A DNA stretch of 27,456 nt, from the NCBI GenBank assembly GCA_964585575.1, contig CAZPEM010000028.1, positions 1 to 27,456 on the forward strand. The letters are read 5' to 3'. Positions 1 to 7,621 of the stretch are shown here, piece by piece. This DNA comes from UBA4655 sp964585575. GTDB taxonomy: Bacteria; Planctomycetota; Planctomycetia; Pirellulales; UBA1268. The notes below the pieces were generated by a model that was not told the origin of the DNA, did no database searches, and saw nothing but the letters and a program-made list of their open reading frames with translations. Position numbers and translations under genes: made by a program. How positions within the stretch are numbered: position 1 is the stretch's first letter; the number at the start of each line of letters is the position of its first letter.

Positions 1-2814
1 CTGCTTGCCGTCTCCCTTGCCGTTCTGCTTGCCGTCACCCTTCGACTCGCCCCCGCCACCGGAGGAACCTCCATCCTGACCGGAACCGCCCCCTTGGCTG
101 CCACCTCCGCGGCACTTGCTGCACTCCTTGTTGCCGCACGGCTTTCCCTCCTCCGGTCGGCATTCGGGCGATTGCCCCGACGTGTCGCCCCCGGACTGCG
201 CGTCGGACGCTGGCTTCTCTTCAGCGCCGCCGCTCGCTTCCTGGCCGGACTTTTCACCACCGGACTTTTCACCACCAGTTTTCTTGGCGTCGCCCCCGGC
301 TTTGGCCCTCTCCTCGAGGATCCGCTCGATCGCTTCACCATCGTTCGTTCCATCCGAGGCGATCGACGTGTCGTCTGCCGAAGGTTGCTCCCCCGATCGT
401 TCACGGCCGCTGCCGCCGTCCGCCTTCCCGGCATTCTGCTGCTGTCCTTTTTGTTCACCGCGGCCCTGCTCGCCGCCTTCCTGCCCGCCGCTCTGTTGCT
501 GACTGCCGCTCTGTTGCTGTCCGCCTTGTTGCTGTCCGCCTTGTTGCTGTCCGCCTTGTTGCTGACCGCCTTGTTGCTGACCGCCTTGCTGCTGACCGCC
601 TTGCTGCCCACCGTTGGCTCCACCGCCGTCTTGCTGCCCGCCATCACCTTGCTGCCCGCCACCGGCCTGCTGCTCACCACCCGGCGTTTTTCCTTCCCCT
701 CCCGACGAGCCCGACGCCTGCTTGGAGGGCTCGCTCGATCCATCGGCCGAGCCGCCACCACCCTGCGAGCGAGCTCCCTGGCTCCCCTTCTCCGGCGGGC
801 CAGCCCCCTGCTCTCCGCTGCCCTGCTGCGATTGTTGCTGCGATTGTTCGCCCGAATTCTTTGCCGACTGGCCGCCACCCGATGATCCTGCCCCCGCCGC
901 GTTCTGCTTACCGCCGCCCTCTCCGCCGTTGGATGCGTCGCTCGCGTTGCCCTTTCCACCGTTCGATCCCTTTGCCCCGTCGGCCTGGCCATCACCGCTT
1001 CCCTGAGGAGCGTTCCCCTGCTGACCATCCTGTGTTTGCTGCTGCCGATCCTGCGGCACGGCCCGCGGCGGCGCGGCTGCGTCGAGTTCGAACGTGAACC
1101 ACTCGGTTCTGACCGCATTGGGCGACGGCGATTTTGTGTCGACGGCGACCGCTCGGTAATGGAGACGGTCGCCGGCCTGCCCCCCCACCGACGTCGGCTT
1201 GAACACCGCCTGCCCTCGGAACGGCCCCGCGAACTCCCGTTCAAGGATGGATTGCGCGGCCCTCGGCATCCGCTCGCCGTTGCGTTCGAGCTCGATCTCG
1301 ATCGCGACGCTCCGGAGGGCAAAATCGGGATCGACGGCCTCGACCCCGACGGCGACCGGCTTCTCCGGCGGCACCTTCACGACGGGCTTGGCGGGCTCGA
1401 CGATCCGCACCTCGGGAATGGTATCCGCGACGACGTTGATCCGGTGCTCGATGCCCCGCTCCCGTCCGTCTTCTTCGGACCAGCCGCGCGGCCTGAAGAC
1501 GAGACGGTAGTTCCGCTCCCAGGGCCCGGATCGGTCGGCCGTGAGCCGCAGGTCGAACGAGCCGCTCGCCCGCGCGAGGTCGCCGGGGTCGATCTTCAGC
1601 TTCACGAGCCCCTGTCCATCGCAGCCGAAGTCGATCGCCGCCATCTCCAATGGGTCCTTGCTCTCGGCGAGCAGCGTCACCTTCGTTCCCTCGATGCCGC
1701 TCAGGTCCCCCTGCCACTCGAGGATCTCGGGCTCACGGCGGGTGTACGCCGGCGGCAGGAGCTTGACCTGCTTCACGAGCAGCGACGGAGCATCGACGAC
1801 GACGATCCTGACCGGCTCGCTCCTCGCATCGCCTGCAGTCACCGACACGATGAGATCGTTCGAGAGCCCGTGGCCGCCGCCCGGAAGCGTTGCCTCGAAG
1901 CCCCCGCCAGCGGCCGACGACACCACCGGCTCCATCCGGCTTCGCCAGCCCGCGACACGATCGATCGTGCCGTCCTCGGCGACGCCCGCCGCCTCGACCA
2001 TCGCCTTCTCGCCGGCCGCCATGCCACGAATCCGGCTGCGGACGACGAGCTGCCGATTGCGGACGATCGTCGCCCGCCCGTCCTTCACGGGAATGGCGTG
2101 GAAGACATCGTCGCCACCCCGTTCGCCGGCCGGAAGCCTCCATCCGAGTTCCGGTTCGCCGATCAGCACCCGTGTCGGCGGGGCGACCCGTGACAAAGGG
2201 GCCACGAGCCTCGCGAGGCTCGTGCCGAGGCTCTTCGGCGAAAAGACCGCATAGAGGCAGGCGAGCCCGACGAGGATCGCCAACACCACGGCAAGCCGCA
2301 GCGCCGGCCCCCGATCCGCGACGATGTCGGCGGGCAGTTTCGAGAGCCGCTTGGCGGTGCGGTGCTCGAGCGACGAGACGACCATCGCCGGAATCCGCTG
2401 CGGACGAGCCCGCACGAGCACGGTGTTCACGACGTCGTTGCGGAGCTCCGGATTCGCCCGCTCGATCGATCTCGCCGCGTAGACGAGATTCACCCGGTAT
2501 CGCACGAGCGGCACGACCCACTTGATCGCCGCCACGACGACCGCCGCCGCGGCGACGACGAGCCATGCCACGCGGAGCGTTCGGTCGAGCCCGCCGGGCA
2601 CGAGCCAGTGATCGGCGACGACTCCGGCGCCGAGCCAGAGCACGAGGCCGATGGCCGACGCGAGCAGGAACGTCGTGATGGCGACGCTCCGGTAGTCGTC
2701 CCCGACGGCCTTCAGACGGGCCGCGAGAAAGCGATCGACCTTCTCGTCGACCGAATCCGACGGGGCCCATTCCGGAACGGCAAGGTCGGCCGACTTCTCT
2801 GCAACGGTCGCCAT
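1..2814 (-). CDS. Large membrane protein with Gly/Gln-rich tail, DUF4175-like N-terminus (C-terminus beyond window)
   Basis: The reading frame is open from an ATG at 2814 down to base 1, so 938 codons are present and the stop lies outside. A GGGAG-type ribosome site sits about 10 bases before the ATG. Three hydrophobic helices (about residues 45-65, 80-100 and 165-183) precede a long region of beta-rich, Ig-like sequence (about 200-580). From about residue 585 the protein becomes low complexity, rich in Gly, Gln, Ser, Lys and Glu, with GGQQQ pentapeptides near 740-770. The architecture resembles DUF4175-like planctomycete proteins, which often stand near MoxR/BatA-type genes; that neighbourhood is not visible here. 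The frame is chosen because it reads as coherent protein, whereas the plus-strand ORFs over it are Arg/Pro/Ser-rich shadows. Molecular function is unknown. The gene is divergent from lpxK. Confidence 0.8.
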   Translation of the reverse strand, partial: MATVAEKSADLAVPEWAPSDSVDEKVDRFLAARLKAVGDDYRSVAITTFLLASAIGLVLWLGAGVVADHWLVPGGLDRTLRVAWLVVAAAAVVVAAIKWVVPLVRYRVNLVYAARSIERANPELRNDVVNTVLVRARPQRIPAMVVSSLEHRTAKRLSKLPADIVADRGPALRLAVVLAILVGLACLYAVFSPKSLGTSLARLVAPLSRVAPPTRVLIGEPELGWRLPAGERGGDDVFHAIPVKDGRATIVRNRQLVVRSRIRGMAAGEKAMVEAAGVAEDGTIDRVAGWRSRMEPVVSSAAGGGFEATLPGGGHGLSNDLIVSVTAGDARSEPVRIVVVDAPSLLVKQVKLLPPAYTRREPEILEWQGDLSGIEGTKVTLLAESKDPLEMAAIDFGCDGQGLVKLKIDPGDLARASGSFDLRLTADRSGPWERNYRLVFRPRGWSEEDGRERGIEHRINVVADTIPEVRIVEPAKPVVKVPPEKPVAVGVEAVDPDFALRSVAIEIELERNGERMPRAAQSILEREFAGPFRGQAVFKPTSVGGQAGDRLHYRAVAVDTKSPSPNAVRTEWFTFELDAAAPPRAVPQDRQQQTQDGQQGNAPQGSGDGQADGAKGSNGGKGNASDASNGGEGGGKQNAAGAGSSGGGQSAKNSGEQSQQQSQQGSGEQGAGPPEKGSQGARSQGGGGSADGSSEPSKQASGSSGGEGKTPGGEQQAGGGQQGDGGQQDGGGANGGQQGGQQQGGQQQGGQQQGGQQQGGQQQGGQQQSGSQQQSGGQEGGEQGRGEQKGQQQNAGKADGGSGRERSGEQPSADDTSIASDGTNDGEAIERILEERAKAGGDAKKTGGEKSGGEKSGQEASGGAEEKPASDAQSGGDTSGQSPECRPEEGKPCGNKECSKCRGGGSQGGGSGQDGGSSGGGGESKGDGKQNGKGDGKQ
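508..597 (-). repeat. In-frame 15-bp tandem repeat (GGQQQ units)
   Basis: Six consecutive 15-base units, each close to GCCTTGTTGCTGTCC on the plus strand, encode GGQQQ/SGQQQ pentapeptides on the minus strand inside the large membrane protein. Degenerate units continue on both sides. Units differ only at single bases, as expected from slipped-strand expansion of a disordered linker. Confidence 0.9.
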
Positions 2815-2879
2815 CGCCTCGCTCCCACGAAAACGTGCCGTCAGGCCGTTGCCACGAAGACCGAACGCCCTCAGACGAA

Positions 2880-2885
2880 AGTATA
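2880..2885 (-). promoter_or_regulatory. Candidate -10 box for the large membrane protein
   Basis: Read on the minus strand this is TATACT, five of six matches to the sigma-70 -10 consensus, about 65 bases before the ATG at 2814. No convincing -35 hexamer is seen at 16-18 bases spacing, so this is a weak call based on one box in an otherwise GC-rich stretch. Confidence 0.35.
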
Positions 2886-2897
2886 TCGGCAGCGGCG

Positions 2898-2927
2898 TTG
2901 ACGGGTTTCGAAAGCCGCTCCTATCCT
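2898..2927 (+). promoter_or_regulatory. Candidate sigma-70 promoter for the lpxK operon
   Basis: TTGACG (2898-2903) and TATCCT (2922-2927) are separated by 18 bases, matching 5/6 and 4/6 of the consensus. Transcription would start near 2934, giving an untranslated leader of about 60 bases before the lpxK ATG. It lies back to back with the minus-strand -10 candidate at 2880-2885. Confidence 0.5.
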
Positions 2928-2995
2928 CGGCAAACCCTTCCCGTTCGCGGTCGCCACGTGGCCGCGCGACTCCGCCGTGCGGCCCGGACTTCCCC

Positions 2996-4075
2996 ATGAA
3001 CCTGCTCCCCGACGCCGAGGCCTTCCGACGACTCGTTCAGGGCGTCGACCGCGGCCCGGTCGCCACGGCGGCCCGCTCGGCGCTGGCCCTGGCGTCCATT
3101 CCCTATGCCGCGGCGGTCGCCGTCCGCCAGGCGGCCTACGGGGCCGGGATGCTGCCGGTCGCGACGGCGACGATTCCGGTCGTGTCCGTCGGCAACCTCA
3201 CGCTCGGTGGCACGGGAAAGACGCCCTTGGTGGCCTGGGTCGCCAGGCACTACCGCGCCATGGGGATGGAGGTGGCGATCGTGAGCCGAGGCTACGCCGC
3301 GAGGGACGGCGAGAAGAGCGATGAGGCGAAGGAGCTTGCGATCCTCGTCCCGGACGTCGCCCACGAGGCCGATCGCGACCGTGCCGCCGCCGTCCGTCGC
3401 GCCGTCGCGCGGCACGGCGCCGAAATCGCGATCCTCGACGATGGCTTCCAGCACCGGCGGCTCGCCCGATCGCTCGACATCGTGACGATCGACGCCACCG
3501 ACCCGTTCGGCGGCGACCGCATGTTCCCGCGCGGCTTGCTGCGGGAGCCGGTCACGTCGATCGCACGGGCCGACGCCGTCGTGGTGACGCGATGCGACCT
3601 CGTCGATGCCGGTTCGGTCGCATCGATCGCCGAGACCATCCGCTCCCGCTGCGGTCGCCGGGTGCCGGCGGTCTGGGCCGAGTCGCGGCACGGGCCGACG
3701 CGGCTGCGGTTCGCCTCCGGAGACACGGCACCGCTCGAACACCTCGCGGGCCGGCGGGTCGTCGCGGTCTGCGGCATCGGCAACCCGGCCCCGTTCCGCG
3801 CGACGCTCGAGCGGCTGGGCGCGAAGCTCGTCGCCAGCCTCACCTACCCCGACCACCACGACTACGACGACGACGACCTCGCCGCGATCGTCGATGCCGC
3901 GAAGCGGAGCGACGCCGAGTCGGTGGTGACGACGCTCAAGGATCTCGTGAAAATCCGCCGTGATCGGCTCGGCAATCTGCCGCTGGCGGCGGTCGAGATC
4001 GAGCTTGCGATCACTTCCGGCAGGGAACCGCTCGAACGACTGCTCTCGAAGGTGCCATGCGCCGCTTCATCCTGA
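2996..4075 (+). CDS. lpxK: Tetraacyldisaccharide 4'-kinase (lipid A 4'-kinase)
   Basis: LpxK phosphorylates the 4' position of the tetraacyldisaccharide-1-phosphate lipid A precursor at the inner membrane with ATP. The 359-residue product has the family hallmarks: a P-loop GGTGKTP at residues 71-77 preceded by VSVGNLTL, SRGY near 97-100, and the DDGFQHRRL motif at 148-156 that contributes catalytic and metal-binding residues. The hydrophobic N-terminal stretch (about 25-50) fits membrane association. The frame is open upstream to 2849, but the ATG at 2996 is chosen because the extra residues are Arg/Pro/Ser-rich and the family starts close to here. It overlaps the next glycosyltransferase by 19 bases, so the two are probably co-transcribed. 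Its presence implies a lipid A-containing outer membrane. Confidence 0.93.
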   Translation: MNLLPDAEAFRRLVQGVDRGPVATAARSALALASIPYAAAVAVRQAAYGAGMLPVATATIPVVSVGNLTLGGTGKTPLVAWVARHYRAMGMEVAIVSRGYAARDGEKSDEAKELAILVPDVAHEADRDRAAAVRRAVARHGAEIAILDDGFQHRRLARSLDIVTIDATDPFGGDRMFPRGLLREPVTSIARADAVVVTRCDLVDAGSVASIAETIRSRCGRRVPAVWAESRHGPTRLRFASGDTAPLEHLAGRRVVAVCGIGNPAPFRATLERLGAKLVASLTYPDHHDYDDDDLAAIVDAAKRSDAESVVTTLKDLVKIRRDRLGNLPLAAVEIELAITSGREPLERLLSKVPCAASS

Positions 4076-5811
4076 TCGATCCCTGCCTCTGCGACCTGGG
4101 CTCGCATCCCTACCAATACTGCCGCGACCTCCTCGATGCGGCGGAGCAGGCGGGCTTCGCCTGCGAGGCGGTCGCGCACCACGGCTTCCGGCCAGCGGCC
4201 GGGCGATGGCCGGCCACCCATCGGCTCGACGCATCCCTGTCGATCCTCGGCCACTCGAAGTACACCGGCTTCGGCGAACTCGACCGCCTCGCGGACGACG
4301 GTCGGGCCCGACTGCGGATCGCCTGGCCGTGGTCCGCACGCCATGCCGAGCGACGGCGCCGGCAACGCATCGACGCGTTCGCCCGCGAGATCGCGTCGAT
4401 CGTCCGGAGCGTGCGTCCGGGCGACGTCGTGTTCGTCGCGACCGCGTCGGAGCTCGACCTGGCGGGGCTCGCACTGGCGATCCGCGACGCTCGACCGCCT
4501 CGCGGCGTCGCGTGGCACGTGCAGTTCCACTATCCGCTCTACCGGGGCTTTCTCGACGACTTTCCGCGACAGGAACGTCGGCTCGACCGGATCCGACGAA
4601 TGACCCGCAGGGCGCTCGACGACGCCGCCCCGCACGAGATCCGCCTCCACGTCACCACCGACGAGCTCGCCTCGCAGCACCGTCGGCTCGGCGTGGGAGA
4701 CGTCGGAGTCCTCCCCTACCCGGTCCGCGCCGAGGCGATCGCGGCGGCCGCCGCGAGAAGGTCGCGGAGCGGCCGCTTCCGTGTCGTCGCCCTCGGCGAC
4801 GCCCGCCCGGAAAAGCAATCGCACCTGCTCGCCGACGTGGCGGAGCGGATGTCGGCCGATCCCGTCCTCTCGCCGATCGTCACGCTCGCCGTGCAGTCGA
4901 ACCTCGGCTTTCCCGCCACGTCCCGGGCGTCGGCCGACCGTGCGGTGGTCGCGTCGCTTGCGCGGCTCTCGACGATGCCGCGACCGCACGTCGAACTGCT
5001 CGGCGGCCCGCTCCTCGACGGCAGCTACGCGGGGCAGCTCGCGGCGGCCGACGCGATCCTGCTTGCGTACGATCAGTCCCGCTACCGCTGCCGCTGCTCC
5101 GGCGTGACGCTCGAAGCGATCGCAAGCGGTGGGCTGCCGATCGTCACGGGGGGCGGATCGATGGCGAGGCTTCTCGCCAAACCGATCGCGGAGCACACCG
5201 CGGCGGTGGTGGCGGCTTCCCGCCCCTTCCCGGGAAGCCGAACAGGCCGCGTTCGGATCCGGTCGGCCCGGCCGCTGCGGCTGTCGATCGCGATCCCCGC
5301 GAACGCGAACGCGATCCTCGCGTCCGCCGCCTGGCCCGCCGCAGGCGACGACGCCCTCCAGCTTCCGGGCGTCGCCATCTCCGTGGGGGTCGAAGGCATG
5401 CCGCGGAGGACGCTTTCACTCCAGCCGGATCGGTCAGGCCGGCCGGTCGGCGGCCTCACGCCGATTCCGAACGCGACGGATCGGGCCGGCGGGTCGAGGC
5501 CGCGATCGATGCTGGTCGAGGTCGGTCCGCTGCCCGGCGCCGATACGGTCGATCTCGATTCGCTGGCGATCGATCCTCTCGACACGGGAGCCCCCCGGCC
5601 GTTCTCGGCGGCCGGCATCGTGGTCGCGGCCGGCGACGGCCTTCTCGACGCGATTCTCGATGCGTTGCGGGAACTCGTGCGGTTCGAGGATCACTACCGA
5701 GGTTCAGCCGCCATGCTCGCCGCCACGACGGCCGAGGGCCATGCCGGCGACGCCGTGCTCCGCGCGATCCTGGCAGCGGGCCCCGCCACGATCGAAGGAG
5801 GATCGCGATGA
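4057..5811 (+). CDS. GT-B type glycosyltransferase (family 4-like)
   Basis: This 584-residue protein starts inside the end of lpxK and ends with an ATGA overlap into the next glycosyltransferase. Residues 1-235 look like the acceptor half of a GT-B fold, with an early hydrophobic strand (RRFILIDPCL). From about 255 (RVVALGDARPEKQ) to about 390 there is a donor-binding half with the pattern seen in family 4 enzymes, including SGVTLEAIASGGLPIVTGGG, where the conserved Glu contacts the nucleotide sugar. Residues after about 390 are Pro/Arg/Ser-rich and weakly conserved in character, with a final helical segment; this makes the protein longer than a usual 350-420 residue family member. Position beside lpxK suggests a role in cell-envelope glycan or lipopolysaccharide assembly, but substrate and acceptor cannot be read from the sequence. 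Confidence 0.75.
   Translation: MRRFILIDPCLCDLGSHPYQYCRDLLDAAEQAGFACEAVAHHGFRPAAGRWPATHRLDASLSILGHSKYTGFGELDRLADDGRARLRIAWPWSARHAERRRRQRIDAFAREIASIVRSVRPGDVVFVATASELDLAGLALAIRDARPPRGVAWHVQFHYPLYRGFLDDFPRQERRLDRIRRMTRRALDDAAPHEIRLHVTTDELASQHRRLGVGDVGVLPYPVRAEAIAAAAARRSRSGRFRVVALGDARPEKQSHLLADVAERMSADPVLSPIVTLAVQSNLGFPATSRASADRAVVASLARLSTMPRPHVELLGGPLLDGSYAGQLAAADAILLAYDQSRYRCRCSGVTLEAIASGGLPIVTGGGSMARLLAKPIAEHTAAVVAASRPFPGSRTGRVRIRSARPLRLSIAIPANANAILASAAWPAAGDDALQLPGVAISVGVEGMPRRTLSLQPDRSGRPVGGLTPIPNATDRAGGSRPRSMLVEVGPLPGADTVDLDSLAIDPLDTGAPRPFSAAGIVVAAGDGLLDAILDALRELVRFEDHYRGSAAMLAATTAEGHAGDAVLRAILAAGPATIEGGSR
5795..5802 (+). promoter_or_regulatory. Strong ribosome binding site for the family 2 glycosyltransferase
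   Basis: AAGGAGGA, complementary to the 16S rRNA tail, lies six bases before the ATG at 5808. It fixes that start even though the reading frame stays open far upstream inside the preceding gene. Confidence 0.8.
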
Positions 5812-6971
5812 CCGGTTCGACGCCCGAGATATCCCTCATCGTCAACACGTTCGAGAAGCCGAGACACCTTTCGCTCGTGCTCGAGTCGATCGCACGGCAG
5901 GAGGGGGTCGACGGCGGTTTCGAGGTGATCGTCACCGACGACGGCTCGACCGACGGCACGCGGGAGATCGTGGAGTCGTTCGCGCGGTCAGCGGCGTTCC
6001 GGGTCGCCTTCACGACCATGCCGCACGACGGCTTCCAGCTCGCCCGCAATCGCAACCAGGGGGCGAAGCTCGCCCACGGCCGCACGCTGCTGTTCCTCGA
6101 CGGCGACTGCGTCCTGCCGCGGGACCACGTCGCCGCCCACCTCGCCCGCCGCAGGCCCGGACGGGCGCTGCTCTGCTTCTGCGCGAGGCTCGGCGAGGCC
6201 GAGAGCCGCTCGATCGACGCCTCCGATCTCACGCCACTCGCGGTCGCCAGCCTCACTTCCGCCTCCGAGCGGGCGGCGCTCCTTTCACGACACAGGAAGA
6301 TCCTCTGGTACTCGCTCATCCGGCACCGGACGAAGCCACGGCTGGCCGGCGGCAACTTCAGCGTCTGGAGGTCGGACTACGAGCGGGTCAACGGCTTCGA
6401 CGAGCGGTTCCGCGGATGGGGCCAGGAGGACGACGACCTTGGCCTGCGGCTGCGGGCCGCGGGAGTGAAGCTCGAATCGATCCTCGACCGCACCTTCACG
6501 CTCCACGTCTGGCATCCAGCCGACCCCACGGCCACGAAGCGATGGAGGGACGGCGCCAACGTCGCCTATTTCCATCGCCGCGGCAGGCTCACCGTCTGCC
6601 GCGAGGGACTCGTCCACAGGCCGCTCGAGGGTCTTCGCTGGAGACTGCCCGACGACCTCGAGACGACGCGTCTTGGCCGCGCGATGCTCGAACTTCTCGC
6701 CGGCGGTTCCCGACATGAACGATCCCGCGACGACAGGCCCGAGATCGATCTCGTCGTTCGTCCCGGCACGGGACGGTTCGAGGGCCCCTCGGAATGCCGA
6801 ATGCTCGTGGCCGCGGAGCCCGCGGCGCGGATCGCGGGCCAGGCAGACGTGGTCGTCGAAGCTCCCTCCGGCTCGGCTCCCTCCGGCTCGGCTCCCTCCG
6901 GCTCGGCTCCCTCCGGCTCGGATGCGTCGTTGGAAGCGTCGCTCCGGTCGCGAATCGACGCCGCCGTCTGA
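5808..6971 (+). CDS. Family 2 glycosyltransferase with galactosyltransferase-like C-terminal motif
   Basis: The 387-residue protein is a GT-A fold enzyme. Residues 8-50 contain the nucleotide-binding start (SLIVNTF...VTDDGSTDG), LDGDC at 97-101 is the DxD metal site, and GGNFSVWRSDY (181-191) followed by GFDERFRGWGQEDDDL (196-211) matches the GWGxED acceptor/catalytic region of the Glyco_transf_7C family. The start is fixed by a strong Shine-Dalgarno site and an ATGA overlap with the upstream GT-B gene, indicating translational coupling. The C-terminal ~60 residues are not part of the fold and contain four copies of APSGS from a 15-base tandem repeat. Together with lpxK and the GT-B gene it probably builds an envelope glycan; the exact sugar is unknown. 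Confidence 0.85.
   Translation: MTGSTPEISLIVNTFEKPRHLSLVLESIARQEGVDGGFEVIVTDDGSTDGTREIVESFARSAAFRVAFTTMPHDGFQLARNRNQGAKLAHGRTLLFLDGDCVLPRDHVAAHLARRRPGRALLCFCARLGEAESRSIDASDLTPLAVASLTSASERAALLSRHRKILWYSLIRHRTKPRLAGGNFSVWRSDYERVNGFDERFRGWGQEDDDLGLRLRAAGVKLESILDRTFTLHVWHPADPTATKRWRDGANVAYFHRRGRLTVCREGLVHRPLEGLRWRLPDDLETTRLGRAMLELLAGGSRHERSRDDRPEIDLVVRPGTGRFEGPSECRMLVAAEPAARIAGQADVVVEAPSGSAPSGSAPSGSAPSGSDASLEASLRSRIDAAV
6861..6920 (+). repeat. In-frame 15-bp tandem repeat, four perfect units
   Basis: GCTCCCTCCGGCTCG is repeated four times without a difference, encoding APSGS four times in the C-terminal tail of the family 2 glycosyltransferase. Perfect identity suggests recent expansion and possible length variation between strains. 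Confidence 0.97.
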
Positions 6972-7002
6972 TCGACCACCCGTCGTCTGCTTGCTGTCCG
7001 GG

Positions 7003-7084
7003 GTCGGCTGCCTTCCGGAGTCGCTGCCTTCCAGGGTCGGCTGCCTTCCGGAGTCGCTGCCTTCCAGGGTCGCTGCCTTCCAGG
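7003..7084. repeat. Intergenic 16/17-bp tandem repeat
   Basis: Five units alternate between a 17-base form (GTCGGCTGCCTTCCGGA, at 7003 and 7036) and a 16-base form (GTCGCTGCCTTCCAGG, at 7020, 7053 and 7069). The array fills most of the gap between the convergent glycosyltransferase and rpmG genes. No hairpin-plus-T-run terminator is seen here, so the array may be the only separating structure. Confidence 0.93.
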
Positions 7085-7102
7085 GTCGTGGGGCCGGTGC
7101 CG

Positions 7103-7267
7103 CTACTTCCTCTTCTCGACGTGAACGGTGTGCTTCCGTAGCCGCGGGGAATACTTCTTGACCTTGAGCTTTTCGCCGCCGGTCTTCCGGCGGAGCGTGT
7201 AGTTCTGGTCGCCCGTCTCCTCGCACACGAGTTGGACGACTTCGAGCTTCTTCTTGCCTTTGGCCAT
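7103..7267 (-). CDS. rpmG: 50S ribosomal protein L33
   Basis: A 54-residue basic protein starting MAKGKKKLEVV and containing the L33 pattern ETGDQNYTLRRK (17-28) and KLKVKKYSPRLRKHT (33-47). L33 is a small component of the large ribosomal subunit near the E site. Only one cysteine (residue 15) remains, so this is the zinc-free form lacking the two CxxC pairs. The ATG at 7267 is preceded by AAGG at suitable spacing; the frame is open further upstream to 7573 but those residues do not resemble any L33 and are left out. It stands alone, convergent with the glycosyltransferase operon and divergent from the toroid cluster. Confidence 0.95.
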   Translation of the reverse strand: MAKGKKKLEVVQLVCEETGDQNYTLRRKTGGEKLKVKKYSPRLRKHTVHVEKRK

Positions 7268-7621
7268 GACGGGGAGCCTTTTGGTGCGGGCTTCTCTTGG
7301 GTCCGGGGGGTGGTTTCGTCGCGAGACGACGGGAAGCGTACCCCCCTCCGGCCACGACCGCCAGACACCCCCGTCCGCACCGGCCGAAACGACCGAACGC
7401 CGGCGGGCCCCGGCGGCAAGTCGCCTTCCCGCACGAAACCGGTCGGCCCACACGAGACCGGTCAGCCTATCCCGTTTGGGGGACCGACCTTGGGAAAACC
7501 GGAATAAACCGGCTCCGGCCATCCGAATAAGGAGTCGGTCGCTGAACCGGCTGGTTTGCTGGCGGGTCGGCAATCGATACCATTTTAGTAGTTATCGCGC
7601 CGCGTTCTTTCGGAACAAGAC
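7268..7621. other. Divergent intergenic region between rpmG and the toroid cluster, with repeated ACCGG motifs
   Basis: About 350 bases without a supported gene. It must hold the promoters of rpmG (minus) and toroid A (plus). The motif ACCGG occurs five times between 7438 and 7550, usually preceded by A or AA (two are full ACCGGT palindromes). The last 60 bases before toroid A are unusually AT-rich for this genome, and TTGCTG at 7556 could be a -35, but no matching -10 is clear. Short ORFs crossing it are composition shadows. Confidence 0.5.

Noticed and set aside
1036..2193. 385-residue plus-strand ORF
   Set aside because: It is antisense to the large membrane protein, rich in Arg, Asp and Pro, and has no recognisable domain; a composition shadow.
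3960..5807. Upstream extension of the family 2 glycosyltransferase frame
   Set aside because: The frame is open, but residues are Arg/Pro-rich and overlap the GT-B gene; a strong ribosome site fixes the ATG at 5808.
7003..7084. CRISPR array
   Set aside because: Units of 16-17 bases are directly adjacent, with no spacers and no cas genes in the window.
7268..7621. A tRNA or small RNA in the rpmG-toroid gap
   Set aside because: No cloverleaf with a T-loop GGTTCRANYC and matching acceptor stem was found; inverted ACCGG pieces are too short.
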